Shown here: in pieces, positions 24,758 to 36,796 of the stretch
Layout of the letters: each line of letters opens with the position of its first letter
Position numbering within the stretch: position 1 is the stretch's first letter
Source of the DNA: Ursus arctos
Taxonomy: Eukaryota; Chordata; Mammalia; Carnivora; Ursidae
DNA: 64,000 nt
NCBI RefSeq assembly: GCF_023065955.2
Contig: NW_026622768.1
Span: 1-64,000 of the forward strand
Direction: 5' to 3'
Notes under the pieces: model-generated
Database searches by the model: none
What the model saw: only the letters and a program-made list of their open reading frames with translations
Told to the model about the DNA's origin: nothing
Position numbers and translations under genes: made by a program

Positions 24758-24779
24758 CTGAGTCTGAGCCGGTCTCCAT
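24758..24779 (-). other. Candidate alternative ECPAS first coding exon (METGSDS)
   Basis: On the minus strand an ATG at 24779-24777 opens the frame METGSDS, followed by one base G and then a GTCAGAGG donor-like sequence (complement of 24750-24757). The 22 coding bases end in phase 1, the same phase as the real exon 1, so splicing to the AT-starting exon 2 would read METGSDSD-QLERVF. It lies about 600 bp upstream of the main ATG, within the CpG island. The motif and phase are visible; use of this exon is inference. Confidence 0.4.
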
Positions 24780-25290
24780 GCCGGGGATGCTGCGCGCGGC
24801 GCCGCGAGGTGGGCGCCCAGAAGCGAGGCAGCGGCGGGCTCGGGCCCGAGGGGCCGCGCGCCGCAGTCCGGGAGGGGCCTGACCGGGCTGGCCCGCGCTG
24901 CCCCGGCCAGGGGAGATCCTCCGGGCGGGGGGCCCGAGCTCCCTCTTGAAGGGTCTGTGGCTGTCACGTCGGCCGGTCCCGACCTGAAGAAACACGCCTA
25001 TCCAAAGGAAGAGACGTGGACTCGGAAAAGTAGAGCCGGGTTCGGAGTCGGCGGGAGGAAGCCCCGCCCTGCGCCTCCCGCGAACTTCTCGGCCCCGGCG
25101 CGTTAAACGCCCCGACCCGGCGGCTCCCTGGGCTCCTTTTCTCACTTAAAGGCCGTGATCAAGTATAGTTTTATGATGCTCTCAGAAACTAGGATTGCCG
25201 AGTGAAGGAAAGCCACGAAGTTCTTCGAAAAGTTAAATGAACCAAGATATTTAAAGTTCAAATTCAAGTATATATGCTTATATGAGCTTC

Positions 25291-25315
25291 TTTTTTTTTT
25301 TTTTTTTTTTTTTTT
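25291..25315 (+). repeat. T25 homopolymer
   Basis: Long T run 160 bp beyond the CpG island. Confidence 0.95.
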
Positions 25316-25350
25316 AGTTTTTATTCTAATACCTACATTCTTTTTGGTAA

Positions 25351-25398
25351 CCCGAGTGATTTATTTTCTCTTTTTTTTTTCCCGAGTGATTTATTTTC
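25351..25398 (+). repeat. 18-bp direct repeat, 30-bp spacing
   Basis: CCCGAGTGATTTATTTTC at 25351-25368 and 25381-25398, separated by a T-run; probably a slippage duplication at the CpG-island flank. Confidence 0.9.
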
Positions 25399-26350
25399 AA
25401 TATACGGATTTGAACTTTACGGCTTAAGTTTATCCATGAGGTCGTGTACGTGAAAAACACTTGCAAAATGGAATTCAAATTAAGGGGTTGCATAATTCTG
25501 TACTTTAAGTGATGGCACTGTCAACAACAGATTAGGTACAAGATCAGATTTTTTTTTTTTTTTTTTGGTGTAAGAGGAAGAAATCAAGACCCTAAATGGA
25601 TTGAAATTGCATTTATCCCTAAAAGAAATCCATAAAGCCCTAGTTAATGCCTTGAAAAATGAATTTATGTCATTCCAGATATAACTTAGGCAAGTACAAG
25701 GTACTTACACGACATTAAAGACATATATTTCCTTTATTGCTTTAATATGGAAATTATACATGATCTTTGGGAAATTTTCAAATGATTGGGGATAAAATTA
25801 AAAGTGAAAAGTCTTCCACTCCTACCATCCCATTCCCCAGAGAAAAATGTGATTAACAGGTACAGTTGAGTGTGCATTCTCTGAGGCCTTGTCTCGGCAC
25901 ATATGTATACACCCCCAAAAGCAACTAGAATGGAGAGAGGCTCGTACTTACAATGAAGTTCTGTATCACTGATTTTCCCCCATAAACATTCTTCCTTGTT
26001 AACTCAAAAAGGTCTACACCACCGCTCTTTTTATTAATTACCTCATACCACAGTAAGTTCACCAATTCCTTTTCTGAGGACATTTTGCCTCTTTGGTTTG
26101 ACGTTGACACAAAGTCAGTGCATAACAAACTATTTGCAAAGACTACGATACCGAAGTGTATAAAAGTAAAGATTGTCCTCCACCTCCCTGCCCACCATCC
26201 CCTCATCTTACTCCCTGGAAATAATCCTATTAACAATTTGGTGCCTCCAATATTTCCCGACTATGGATATATAAAGCAGCTGCACCAAGGATTGTTTTGA
26301 GGAAATTTTGACTTCCCATAGCCTCAAATAGATCCTTCTAAAGCCACCAC

Positions 26351-26355
26351 AAAAA

Positions 26356-26387
<32 letters not shown>

Positions 26388-26390
26388 GAA
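26351..26390 (+). repeat. (AAAG)n microsatellite
   Basis: Tetranucleotide run interrupting an antisense L1. Confidence 0.95.
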
Positions 26391-26624
26391 AAGAATATCA
26401 ATTAAAAAAAAAAGTTTGTTAGGCAATATTAACTTCCAGACAAGACTAGTTAGCATCTCATAAGTTCGTCTTATGTATAAACTTCAAAGTCCACACATGT
26501 GCAAATCATGGATATGTGTGTATGCCCAGATTTTTGTTTGTTTTAACAAAAATGGAATCCTACTACACATACTATTATGTAACTTTATCTTTCCACCAAA
26601 CAATATATCGCAGGTGTCCTTCCA

Positions 26625-26840
26625 TACAGGTAATGATAATAATACCTAATGCTAATTGTGCCAGGCAGTGTTTAAAGCGTTCTACATGGCGGAATTCATT
26701 TAGTCCTCACAACAATCCTATGAAGTAGGGATCTCTATGACACCAGATCGTGGAGGAACAAATCCAAAATGCCACAAACTAGGAAGTGATGGAGCGGCGA
26801 TTTGAACCTGGGCAGTGTAGATCATTCTTCACCACTATGA
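26625..26840 (-). mobile_element. MIR
   Basis: AGTCCTCACAACAATCCTAT and GATTTGAACCTGGGCAGTGT match antisense MIR. Confidence 0.7.
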
Positions 26841-27728
26841 TTTGTATGTACAGAGCTACTTCGTTCCTTTAAATGGCTGCATAAGTACCTGACAAAACCT
26901 ATTTAATCATTCCCCTACTGATAGGCATTGAGGCTGTCGACAATTTTTTCTACTAGTGCAAGCAAATGCTGTTGTAGAAAATCCCTGTACCTACATCAAT
27001 CTAGTCACATATTACATACATAGAAATATGTAGAAGTGGAATTGTTAAGTTAAAAAAAGATGCCTTTAACATCTCATCACATACAGCAGCTTATAGCAGC
27101 TTACGGTGCTGCTTCTGGTCATCAGTGTTTAACGCTCTAAGCTTTTTTATAATTGCTTCTTTCTTCAAACTATTGCAGTTTATTTTTCCCACTAAATAGC
27201 TTCATATTTTTACTAGACAATTTGGTTTTGAATAGTGGCTTCAAGATACTTCCTATCTAGAATTGACTTTGATTTCCAAAAACAGACAAGAAGGAATCGT
27301 GGAAGGCATGAACAGGGGGCAAAGAGGGCACTAAGAAGCCAAAATAATGTATCACAAAATCCAAGAACTAAAAACTTACATCTTTTATTCTTTCAAAGTC
27401 CCCTCTGCCCTATGGTAGACCCAGATTACGCTAAATGTATGCACAGTTCTAACAAAGTAGTCTTGTTTCCATAGTAAAAGCAAATTAGAAGCAGAATATT
27501 AGCACTCTTCTGGGAAGGTACTTGGATGACAGAGGAGCTAACGGACACCCTAAAAATGAGGGAAGAAGCAGGGAAACTAGGAAAGTAAGCTGTAAGAATA
27601 CAAAAAGCAAAACATTCTGGGGTTATTTGTAAAGTACAAAAAGCACTAACCACCCCAGAGTCCCTGAAGTCATTTCACTTGAACCACTGATGTTCTTGGC
27701 AATAATCCTGACATCAAGAAACCATACA

Positions 27729-27923
27729 GGGGTGCTTGGATGGCTCAGTTGGTTAAATGTCTGCCTTTGGCTCAGGTCATGATCCCAGGGTCCTGAGATC
27801 GAGCCCCACATTGAGTTCCCTGCTCTGCGGGGAGCTTGCTTGTCCCTCTCCCTATGCCACTCCCCTCTGTTTGTGCGCTTCCCCCCCCCCTAATAAATAA
27901 ATAAAATCTTTTTTTAAAAAAAA
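27729..27923 (+). mobile_element. SINEC
   Basis: GGGGTGCTTGGATGGCTCAG head, CCCCCCCCCC run in the tail region, AATAAATAAATAAAATCTT tail. Confidence 0.93.
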
Positions 27924-28855
27924 GATTTTTAAGCCACCCAGCAGTCCCTCGAATGAGCAATTTTAGATGCCTAAAAGGATTAATTCTAAACTATCTAGAA
28001 AATCCAACTATCCCAGATGATTCAATTATCCATTCCCAAGGAGCTCCAGACAAGCCAAAATTCTATAGAAATAGATCTCACACAGTGCTCATTTTGGTTG
28101 CTGAAGAGGTCAGGGACTGGGTCCAGTCTGCCAACAGAGTCCCAGCACTCATGATCTTCATCTCTGCTCTCTTCAGTCATTCACTAAAAACAGGTTTCAC
28201 TACACACAAAACCATGTCAAGACTCGAAACATTCTACTTCTAAAAATCAAACTCAGAAACATCTGCCTCTAACCACCGTAAAGAATCCTTCCACTGTTTT
28301 ATTCCCTAATTCCTGTGGATTTAGAATACATTTTGGATCCTCCCCATCTCCTGGAACATTTCCACTGCTTTCTGGTCTGTGTTTCCTCTAAGTATCACAT
28401 GCTCCTTTCTTAGCCTGAATCCCAAAGATGGCAATGAATTCAAGACTTTCTTACCTTGGTTTCTATCTTAAAGACAGTACCACTCAATTCCCAACCTCTG
28501 GCAAAACCTATCATTCACTTTATTTTTCCCTCCCAAATATCCCTGGAAAAAGGCAAAAAGCTGACCTGGTCCAATACAATACTATGCCTTGCATCTTAGA
28601 GGATAAGGCAACATTTCCTCTAGGGATTAAATTTATCCCTGTACCAGAAGGGATATTTCCTCTGATTTCCTTTAGACAGACATTTCAAAGTTTTTTGTTT
28701 ACATTCTTCTCCCCGCCAAAAAATTTTTGAAAAATTATGTAATCCATTCACACATTTTTAGATTGGCATCTGAAATTTTCCCTTATAAATAATTGAAAGG
28801 GAGAAATTTTGACAATACATTCTATTGTAAATATTAGCATTTTAAAATAAAAACT

Positions 28856-29084
28856 GGGGCACCTGGGTGGCGCAGTCGGTTAAGCATCCAATTCTTGGTT
28901 TCAGCTCAGGTCGTAATCTTAAGACGTTAAGATCACGACCCCCCCCCCCCCCCGCTGTGTCAGGCTTGCGGCTCAGCACGAAGTCTGCTTAAGATTCTGT
29001 CCCACTCTCCCTCTGCCCCTCCAGCTCCTGCTGGCTCTCTCTCTAAAATAAATAAATAAATCTTTAAAAAATAATAAAATAAAA
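28856..29084 (+). mobile_element. SINEC with internal poly-C tract
   Basis: GGGGCACCTGGGTGGCGCAG head. A 15-C run at 28939-28953 interrupts the tRNA-related part. Confidence 0.92.
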
Positions 29085-29094
29085 CCCTTCAGGT

Positions 29095-29400
29095 ACTTCT
29101 TGAAACTATATATATAGCACTAAAATCTATCCCTGAAACTAATAATGCAGTATATGTTAATGAAATTGAAATTATTTTTTATTTTTTAAAGATTTTATTA
29201 ATTTATTTGACAGAGAGAGAGAGTACAAGCAGGAAGAGCTGCAGGCAGAGGGAGAGGGAGAAGCATGCCGAGGAGAGAACCCGATGCGGGCTGGATCCCA
29301 GGACCATGGGATCATGACCTGAGCTGAAGGTGGATGCTTAACTGACTGAGCCAGGTTCCCCTGCAATTGAATTTAAATAAAAAATTAAAAAATATATATG
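29095..29400 (+). mobile_element. L1 3' end split by a SINEC
   Basis: GAAACTAATAATGCAGTATA, then ATGTTAATGAAATTGAA, before the SINEC at 29176; the tail resumes after it with TTTAAATAAAAAATTAAAAA. Confidence 0.65.
29176..29361 (-). mobile_element. SINEC inserted in an L1 3' end
   Basis: It splits an L1-type tail: ATGTTAATGAAATTGAA lies to the left and TTGAATTTAAATAAAA continues on the right. Confidence 0.9.
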
Positions 29401-29652
29401 TAGCATCTAAATACGATTTTTTAAATGAGATATTGATTTGATGCCTACTATCATCTATTTAAAAATACATGAACAATTCCTTAAAAATCAGAAATTTTAT
29501 ATAATTGCATTTTCTCCTTGAACTTGTATGTCAGTTTTACTTTCCCCACAATAATTTATAATAATGCAATAGTTTTAACCTTGAAAGTTTTATTGTTCAC
29601 TTCATCATCATTTTCTTCAACAAAAATATGTTGAAAAATATGTTGAAATCTA

Positions 29653-29845
29653 TTTTTTTAAAATATTTTATTTATTTATTTATTTCACAGTGCGAGAGAC
29701 AGCGAGAAAGGGAATCCAAGTGGGAGAGGGAGAAGCAGGCTTCCCACTGAGCAGGTAGCCCGATGCGGGCTCAATCCCAGGACCCTGGGATCATGACCTG
29801 AGCTGAAGGCAGACGCTTAACTGACTGAGCCACCCAGGTGCCCCC
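29653..29845 (-). mobile_element. SINEC
   Basis: Poly-T side left, GAGCCACCCAGGTGCCCC head complement on the right. Confidence 0.93.
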
Positions 29846-30264
29846 AAAGATATGTATATAAATTAAAATATTCAAATTTTTTCTGTGGCCATTTGAAAAA
29901 TTATTATGATTGACTAAGCATAATTAGTAGTAGTATACAACTTATCAAAACAACATAAATATATTACAACTTTTTTAAATGCTTTAACTATTAGTGATTA
30001 GCATATTTTTATGTTACAATTTTTCAGAGTTGAAATATATCTCTTAATGAAAGGGACAGAGGCTTTTTGGGAAAAGAAGAGAGAGAGAGACATATCCAGG
30101 AGTTGTTATTCACTTCCTCATTAATTTGGTATATCAAATTGTCCTTTTGAAGTCACTTGAAATTTTCCAGGGGTAATCAACCATAGTTAGACCGGAGGTA
30201 GCTGAGACGTATGGCTTGCTTTTGTAAGATGAGAGAAGGGCCATTGTGAAATGGGACACCTTGA

Positions 30265-30384
30265 CTTTAATTTTTTTAAGTTTTTTTTTTTTTTAAGTAA
30301 TCTCTACACCCAACGTGGGGCTCAAAACCACAACCCAGAGATCAAGAGTTGCATGCTCTACTGACTAAGCCAGCCAGGCGTCCC
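30265..30384 (-). mobile_element. Short SINEC variant with TSD
   Basis: A short type with only the tRNA-related part and poly-A. Flanks ATGGGACACCTTGA and ATGGACACCTTGA differ by one base. Confidence 0.88.
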
Positions 30385-30437
30385 ATGGACACCTTGAATT
30401 TAGAGCTTTCTTAGGCAAAGCAATATAAAGGAAGAAT

Positions 30438-30634
30438 GGGGGCACCTGGGTGGCTCAGTCAATTAAGATCGACTCTTGATTTCGGCTGAGGTCATGATCT
30501 CAGGGTCATGAAATCAAACCCTGAGTTGTTGGGCTCTGTGCTGGGCATGGAACCTGCTTAAGATCCTCTCTCTCTCTCAAAAATAAATAAAATAAAATAA
30601 AATAAAATAAAATAAAATAAAATAAAATAAAATA
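30438..30634 (+). mobile_element. SINEC with expanded (AAAAT)n tail
   Basis: GGGGGCACCTGGGTGGCTCA head. The tail has grown into an AAAAT pentamer array (about 30589-30634). Confidence 0.93.
30589..30634 (+). repeat. (AAAAT)n microsatellite from a SINE tail
   Basis: About nine pentamer units grown from the tail of the SINEC at 30438. Confidence 0.95.
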
Positions 30635-30680
30635 ATGTATATGATCTAGAGATTGATTCTCTTGACACTATCCATGTTTT

Positions 30681-30885
30681 CAGGGCACCTGGGTGGCTCA
30701 GTCAGTTAAGTGTCTGCCTTCAGCTCAGGCCATGATCTCAGGGTCCTGAGATCAAGCCCCATGTCCAGCTCCCTGCTCGGTGGGGAGTCTGCTTCTCCCT
30801 GTTCCTCTGCCTCTCTGCACTGCTCATAGTTTCTCTCTCTCTCTATCAAATAAATAAATAAAATCTTTTTAAAAAAGAAAAAAAA
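30681..30885 (+). mobile_element. SINEC with 14-bp TSD
   Basis: Flanks ACTATCCATGTTTT (30667-30680) and ACTATCCATGTTCT (30886-30899) differ by one base. Confidence 0.95.
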
Positions 30886-31129
30886 ACTATCCATGTTCTT
30901 ATCCTAAGAAATCCTTCACTACTCCCAGAGGACCCTAGCTTCAGGATAGTGCATCTTGAGTATTTTTTGTTCTTATCCTATTCTATCCCTAGTCTCTCCT
31001 TTAAAAAAACTTACCCCATCCTTCTCTTTCCATTCCCATATTCAAGCTGCACCTTTATTCTTTTCCCAACCCATTGGGCTTCCCTGAAACTAATCATTTG
31101 AGGATACACCAACAGCAAACCTGATGGAC

Positions 31130-31600
31130 ACTTTCATCCTGATCTTGTTTGAACTATGGACTCCATTCTCCCTTTCAAAACTCTCCACTAGATCTTCCCT
31201 ACACAATGTTCTCCTGATTCTTTTCTACTTATCAGTTACCTTCACTGTCTTCTCATTCTCTGCTACCCCTTTGAAGTCGCCACTGTATTGGCTGTTAGTC
31301 CGAGACCACTTCTCAACTCTGCCTGCCCTTTCTCTGCATTCCCTGCTGCCTCATCTTCAATTACTAAATGACGAATTTCTCTCTCCAGTTAGCTTCTCCT
31401 GGACATCTCCACCTACATGTCCTACCTGTGCTTCAAATTCAACAGATCTCCAACCGAATATATTTTCCTTCTCAAACCTACCTCCTGTATCCCTCAGTGT
31501 GTGGAACCAGCATCCAGTTGACCAAACCAGAGTCCTGAGAGTAGCCCATAATCTTATCTTCTCCCTCAGTGCTACTCACCATCCGCAGATTGTCACTGAG
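31130..31600 (+). mobile_element. L2/CR1-type LINE ORF fragment
   Basis: GACATCTCCACCTACATGTC, then TCAAATTCAACAGATCTCCA, then GCATCCAGTTGACCAAACCA align with the L2 reverse transcriptase region after the catalytic core. A 161-residue open frame (31124-31609) is a chance survival of this relic. Confidence 0.7.
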
Positions 31601-32139
31601 CAGTATTAGTTAGGGGTTCTTCGGTTCCCAGTGCAGACCAACTCGTGTAAGGACGACGATATCTGAAGACGAGTACTGGAGTAATTCACAGAAACAAAGA
31701 AAAATGAAAGAAATTGGCTTCCAAAAGATAAGAAGTGGGCACAACCAGGATCTAGGCAACAGAACTCGAAGATCATCCCCCAGGGAATTACAACCAGCTG
31801 ATTCAGCAATAACACAGCCTTTCATTTCTGGATGTTGTGGAAAAAGAATGATAAGCCCCAACCTCTGATTCGACCTTGATTAAAAATAAAAGAAACCTTA
31901 AGTGCAAATGCTAATAGATGAAAGGTAAACAACCTTAGTGACATAAATTCTTTGGGAACCCAAATTATTCTGTGACATAAGTACTTTGGGAATTCAAAGT
32001 ATTCTGTTGGTCTAACATTTCTCAACAACAATAAAAAAAAAGAGATGATTTTTAAAACTTTGCATTCTGATGACTAGAGGAGCAGGATGAATAAGAGACC
32101 GACTTGTAAGTGGCAAAGGTCATGTTTAAGTTTCAACTA

Positions 32140-32241
32140 GGGGCACCTGGCTGGCTTAGTTAGTAGAGCATACAACTCTTGATTTCAGGGTTGTAGGTTT
32201 GAGCCCCATGTTGAGTGTAGAGATGATATCTTTTAAAAAAA
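32140..32241 (+). mobile_element. Short SINEC variant
   Basis: GGGGCACCTGGCTGGCTTAG head running straight into a short poly-A tail, like the copy at 30265. Confidence 0.88.
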
Positions 32242-32724
32242 TTCAAGTATAAATGTGCTCTATTTCTTGTTATTATGATTATAGCTTCTTTAATGTTTAG
32301 TAAGGAACAAGAAACTACTCTTAAGTAATCGAATTATCTCATTCACGCTACAAATGAATTCAGTAGCCTTTGGTGTACAAAAACGCTGTGTGGATGCGTC
32401 TGTCAAATCAAGAATGACTTTGAATGACTTCCTCTCAGAGCTGTAGAAATTAAAACCACCTCTCATATAGCTGATCCAAATGCAAACGAGGTGTGATTTC
32501 TTCAACGGTGTCAAGTTTAAAGTCCTGGAATGGGAAAGTTGATTGATCTAGTTTGGATCACTTGTCCACACTGGTGGAGATTTGGGACTATTAATAGAAG
32601 AAGGAGAATGGGAAAGTTGAACAACTAGACAAACATAGCAACCACCTCCCACTGGTCTAAATAGCAAATATTCATTCTCCTTAAAATGGCTCTAATCTGC
32701 CACTTTCACTCTATACCTTGACTT

Positions 32725-32925
32725 TTTTCTTTTTTTGAAAGATTATTTTATTTATTTGACAGAGATAGAGACAGCCAGCGAGAGAGGGAACACAAGCAGG
32801 GGGAGTGGTAGAGGAAGAAGCAGGCTCCCAGTGGAGGAGCCTGATGTGGGGCTCGATCCCATAACACCGGGATCACGCCCCGAGCCAAAGGCAGGCGCTT
32901 AACCGCTGTGCCACCCAGGTGCCCC
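32725..32925 (-). mobile_element. SINEC with perfect 19-bp TSD
   Basis: TSD TCACTCTATACCTTGACTT at 32706-32724 and 32926-32944. Young subfamily. Confidence 0.97.
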
Positions 32926-33055
32926 TCACTCTATACCTTGACTTAATCTACTTTCTTTAAGGCATCTTTTGGTAAAAAGAAGTACTCAGTCTTTAATCCT
33001 TTGCACACTGGCTTCTGGCTTCTTCACTTTACCTTGATAAAGAACACCACTGTTG

Positions 33056-33256
33056 GGGCGCCTGGGTGGCACAGCGGTTGAGCGTCTGCCTTCGGCTCAG
33101 GGTGTGATCCCGGCGTTGTGGGATCGAGCCCCACGTCAGGCTCCTCCACTATGAGCCTGCTTCTTCCTCTCCCACTCCCCCTGCTTGTGTTCTCTCTCTC
33201 GCTGGCTGCCTCTATCCTGTCGAATAAATAAATAAAATCTTTAAAAAAAAAAAAAA
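33056..33256 (+). mobile_element. SINEC with perfect 17-bp TSD
   Basis: TSD AAAGAACACCACTGTTG at 33039-33055 and 33257-33273. Young subfamily. Confidence 0.97.
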
Positions 33257-33299
33257 AAAGAACACCACTGTTGATCCGAAAATTTACCATGATTTCTCT

Positions 33300-33740
33300 A
33301 TGTTTTAATTTTTTAAATTTAATACATATGTACATGTATGCTTTATACATATATTTTTATATTTTGTATAATTTATCATAAATACAAAGATTTAATTTTC
33401 AAAACTTAGTACATATGTATGCATTTTTAACATTCAGCTCTGACACGTTATTGTATTCCTTCTAGGTGTACAACACAATTTAATATATGTATATATTACC
33501 AAATGATCACTACAATAAGCGTAGTTACCATCCATCACCACACATAGTTTAAAAGATTTCTTGTGATGAGAATTTTTAAGATCTACTCTCCTAGCAACTT
33601 TTAAACCATAAGGTTTTGTTAACTATAGTCACCATGCTGCACATTTTATCCCTAAGACTTTATTATCTTGCAACCGGAAGTTTGTACCTTTTGACCATCG
33701 TCACCCATTTTGCATATCCCTCATATCATATTTAGTGGTT
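33300..33740 (-). mobile_element. Antisense L1 3' UTR
   Basis: GGTGTACAACACAATTTAAT, ATCACTACAATAAGCGTAGT and ACCATCCATCACCACACATA are standard antisense L1M 3' UTR sequence. Confidence 0.8.
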
Positions 33741-33744
33741 TTTC

Positions 33745-33911
33745 TTTTTTTTTTTTTTTAAGATTTTATTTATTCGACAAAGACAGCCAGCGAGTGGAGG
33801 AAGAAGCAGGCTCATAGCGGAGGAGCCTGATGTGGGGCTCGATCCCATAATGCCGGGATCACGCCCTGAGCCGAAGGCAGACGCTTAACCGCTATGCTAC
33901 CCAGGCGCCCC
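33745..33911 (-). mobile_element. SINEC with internal deletion, perfect 15-bp TSD
   Basis: TSD ATTTAGTGGTTTTTC at 33730-33744 and 33912-33926. About 30 bp of the CT-rich middle is missing relative to its sisters. It sits at the edge of an antisense L1. Confidence 0.96.
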
Positions 33912-34021
33912 ATTTAGTGGTTTTTCAAGACAGCTTAACCTCCCTGACGTCTCTCAAATATCAAACATTTCTTGCAACTCCAACCTCTCTTGTCACCCTT
34001 GACTCATTTTTCTTCTACCTT

Positions 34022-34241
34022 ATTTTTTTTCAAGGTTTTATTTATTTATTTATTTATTTATTTGAGAGAGCAAGCACGCAAGAGCACAAGTAGAGGGAGG
34101 GACAGAGGGATGGGCAGACTCCTCGCCAAGCTCAGAGCCTGAGAGCCCGACCTCGGGCTCCATCCCAGGACCTCCCCCTCCCATTAAGATCATGACCAGA
34201 GTGGAAATCAGACACTTTACCGACAGCCGCTCAGGCACCCC
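34022..34241 (-). mobile_element. SINEC with 11-bp TSD
   Basis: TSD TCTTCTACCTT at 34011-34021 and 34242-34252; diverged body with a six-fold TTTA run. Confidence 0.93.
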
Positions 34242-34322
34242 TCTTCTACCTTTCTAAAGTTTGCCTGATTCCCTCACCATTTCCCCTTCCTACTCCTTTA
34301 TGCACCTTATCAGCCAATCTTC

Positions 34323-34524
34323 AGCCCTTCCTGTAAAGGGCTAGCTAGTATACAGTTTAGGCTTTGTGGGCTACAGAGTTTCACAACTATTCAATTCTGC
34401 CATTATAACGTGAGAGCAGTCGTGAATACTACAGAAACCAAGGAGCATGGTCATGTTCCAATAAAACTTTATTTACAAAAACAGTGGGCTGATTTGGACT
34501 AAAGACCAAAGTTTGCTGATCTCT
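34323..34524 (+). mobile_element. Old interspersed repeat
   Basis: CCTGTAAAGGGCTAGCTAGT, then CAATAAAACTTTATTTACAA and CAAAGTTTGCTGATCTC form a commonly seen mammalian repeat whose name I am not sure of. Confidence 0.6.
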
Positions 34525-35369
34525 CATCTAGGAGCTTCCTGAGAAAGGGAGACTAGGAGATGAATGTTGGGGGCTTATATGTCTAAAACTGTCTCTAATC
34601 TCCAACTGAAATACCCAGGATGACTGGAATAGAATTCTAGGTTGGAAATAACCACTCCTCGTAATTTTGAAGGTACTGCTCAATTTCTTCTACCTTCCCC
34701 AACGGCTTCTTTCCTTTAGCTTGGTTAGCTCCACTAGCCTCCAGAGGTAGGGCTTTGCCTTAAGATTTTATTCAGGCTCACGGAGCTATTTTACTTCATT
34801 AGTAACATTTTTTCATTTCTAAAAAATAAAATGCATTTGAAGAAATTGACCATGATGTTTTCCAATTTCCTGTACCCAAGGAATACCTTTTCCTAGAATT
34901 TGGTACCAGGAAAATGTTTGAATCTCATGGAAACTTCTATGCTTTCTTTCATGAGACAACGGGCATTAAGTAATCCATTGTGATTCATTTTTTGTCTTGA
35001 CTATTAGTGTCCAATTGCATTAAACTCTCATACTATATTCAATTCATTTGCATCCTCAGATGTTTAATAAAAGTAAATAAATGTGGAGGAACAGACAATG
35101 CGAAGGCAACTATTTTGTCAACTATTTCAGCACTCCAGACTGAAGGGAAAGAAATAGATATTTCTTTCAATGGAAGGGCATCAACATCAGGTTGTAATAA
35201 TATATATCTAGATTGGAAATAGATCAGTGCAGCCATCTTTACAAAATATAATCTGCCATATTGTGCATGATTTTGATGATTTCTTTGTTCTCACCCATCA
35301 GTATTTGCATTAAATCACCAAATCCTACTACTACCACGTGCTGGGTCTTTTTTAGTTCGTCACCATTTA

Positions 35370-35560
35370 GACCACCTTCATTGTCCCACCTGGATTATTG
35401 CACAACCTCCTAACAAAACCAGTCTTTTTGCCTCCAGCCTTCTCTCTCCAATCTTTTCTCCATCCTGAAGCCAAAACAGCTAAAAACAAACAAAAAGCCT
35501 ACTTATTTAAGTATTACTTAGTTTGCTTATCATGGCTAGAGATCCCACCAGATTGCTTAC
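35370..35560 (+). mobile_element. L2/CR1-type LINE fragment
   Basis: CACCTGGATTATTGCACAAC followed by CTCCTAACAAAACCAGTCTT is the L2 'LDYCNSLL' region with a frameshift. Confidence 0.6.
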
Positions 35561-35745
35561 AAGTGAAACTAATTGACTTGTGGTTTTTCTCTTTCTTTAC
35601 TGATGCACGATCTCCCACCCTTTACCATGATGGTGGCATTTAATCAAAAGTTACAGTTTTGTCACAGTTCCAAGAAGGAGTCATTTTTTCCCTGGGAATT
35701 TATTCATATGTAACATGTCACTTACTTACAGAGTATTTCAACTAG

Positions 35746-35873
35746 CATAGTGTTTCTCAAAGTGTAGTCCAAGGATCACTCACAATGGGTTGTGGAGGGG
35801 AAGGTCCCCGAATTTGTATTCAAATGAAGAATACCATGTGGTTCTAAGGTACATACAGTTTGAGAACCACTAA
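35746..35873 (+). mobile_element. MER5A-like hAT relic
   Basis: It begins TAGTGTTTCTCAAAGTGTAG and ends CAGTTTGAGAACCACTAAG, the inverted termini of MER5-type elements. Confidence 0.7.
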
Positions 35874-36796
35874 GTAAAGTTTCTCTGACTTGCCCAGTTA
35901 AACTTAAGAGCCAATTTGATTTCACATCCCTCTGCTTTCTCCAGCTTCTCCTTGATGCCCCATTTTCAGCCTGACAAGGAGAGGTGGGTATAGGATAAGA
36001 ATATGTACTCGGACCTGGGACTGGGATAGCTTCTTCTTGACTGTTTCTTCAGCTTGCATTGCTGCCTGTGAGATGAACCTAGTGGTTCATTTAGTTGAGT
36101 TTGCTCTATCTTTTTAAAGTCTCAGTGCCTTGACTTACCCTGGTCTTTCAGTCTAGAATGTTTTTCTCTCCCGACTCCACCCCTCCAAAAATCATCTCAT
36201 TATTAGAACCCTCCAAACAATCCTTCTGGAGTCCCTCAGCCCTTTTTGCTATGCCCCCAGGAATCCGGGCCAACGGCCATTCATATAGTCAACAAATCGA
36301 CTGACCCCTGCTATGTAGCACGTACTGTTCCAAGGACTGGAGATTGTGTCTCATGGAACAGACCAGATAAAAATTCTTACTCTGGAATTGGTATTCTAGT
36401 GAAAAAGACAGACCCCCCCCCCCAAAAAAAGACTGCCAACACGTAGTAAACAAATAAAACTGTATGTTAGAAGGGGAAACAGGAGTGGGGAGGGTTGGGG
36501 TCCAATTTAAGCAGTGTGGTGGGAGAGCTTCATTGAGAAGCTATTAAAGGATGGAAGAGTGAGCCATAGGGCTACCTACTGGAGAAGCGCGCAGCCAGAA
36601 ATGCCAAGCAGGTTGGAAGGAGAGGGAGAGCAAGGAGACCCTTGTGACTGGCGATTTCTAGGAAGAGTTCAAGGTTATGGGTGATCAGTTTCTATCAAGC
36701 TTTGTAAGCCACTGTTAAAATTCGGGTTTTTACTCCAAGTGGAATGGGAAGCCTTTGCAGGGTGTTAAGCAGAAGGACATTATCTGTTTCACGTTT

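Larger units (their letters stand above)
23361..25130. promoter_or_regulatory. ECPAS: CpG island and promoter of ECPAS
   Basis: This 1.75 kb block is very GC-rich with CpGs present throughout, in sharp contrast with the AT-rich flanks. It contains the ECPAS start-codon exon and several GC boxes, for example the GGGCGGGGCGG-type run near 23420-23432 and the CCCCGCCCGCCC run near 23951-23962. Long overlapping open frames on both strands here are composition artefacts with low-complexity Arg/Ala/Pro/Gly content. The island extends about 950 bp upstream of the ECPAS ATG and about 800 bp into intron 1. Confidence 0.9.
25690..27060 (-). mobile_element. Fragmented antisense L1
   Basis: Pieces such as ACAAAAATGGAATCCTACTA, AACAATATATCGCAGGTGTC and TTCCCCTACTGATAGGCATT follow antisense L1M order. 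An AAAG tract (26351-26390) and a MIR (26625-26840) interrupt it. Confidence 0.6.

Noticed and set aside
23866..25145. Long overlapping open frames on both strands in the CpG island (up to 335 residues)
   Set aside because: Composition artefact: GC-rich DNA has few stops. The products are Arg/Ala/Pro/Gly-rich with no domain, and only the ECPAS exon there is supported.
31124..31609. 161-residue open frame
   Set aside because: It is an L2/CR1 LINE reverse transcriptase relic, not a host gene.
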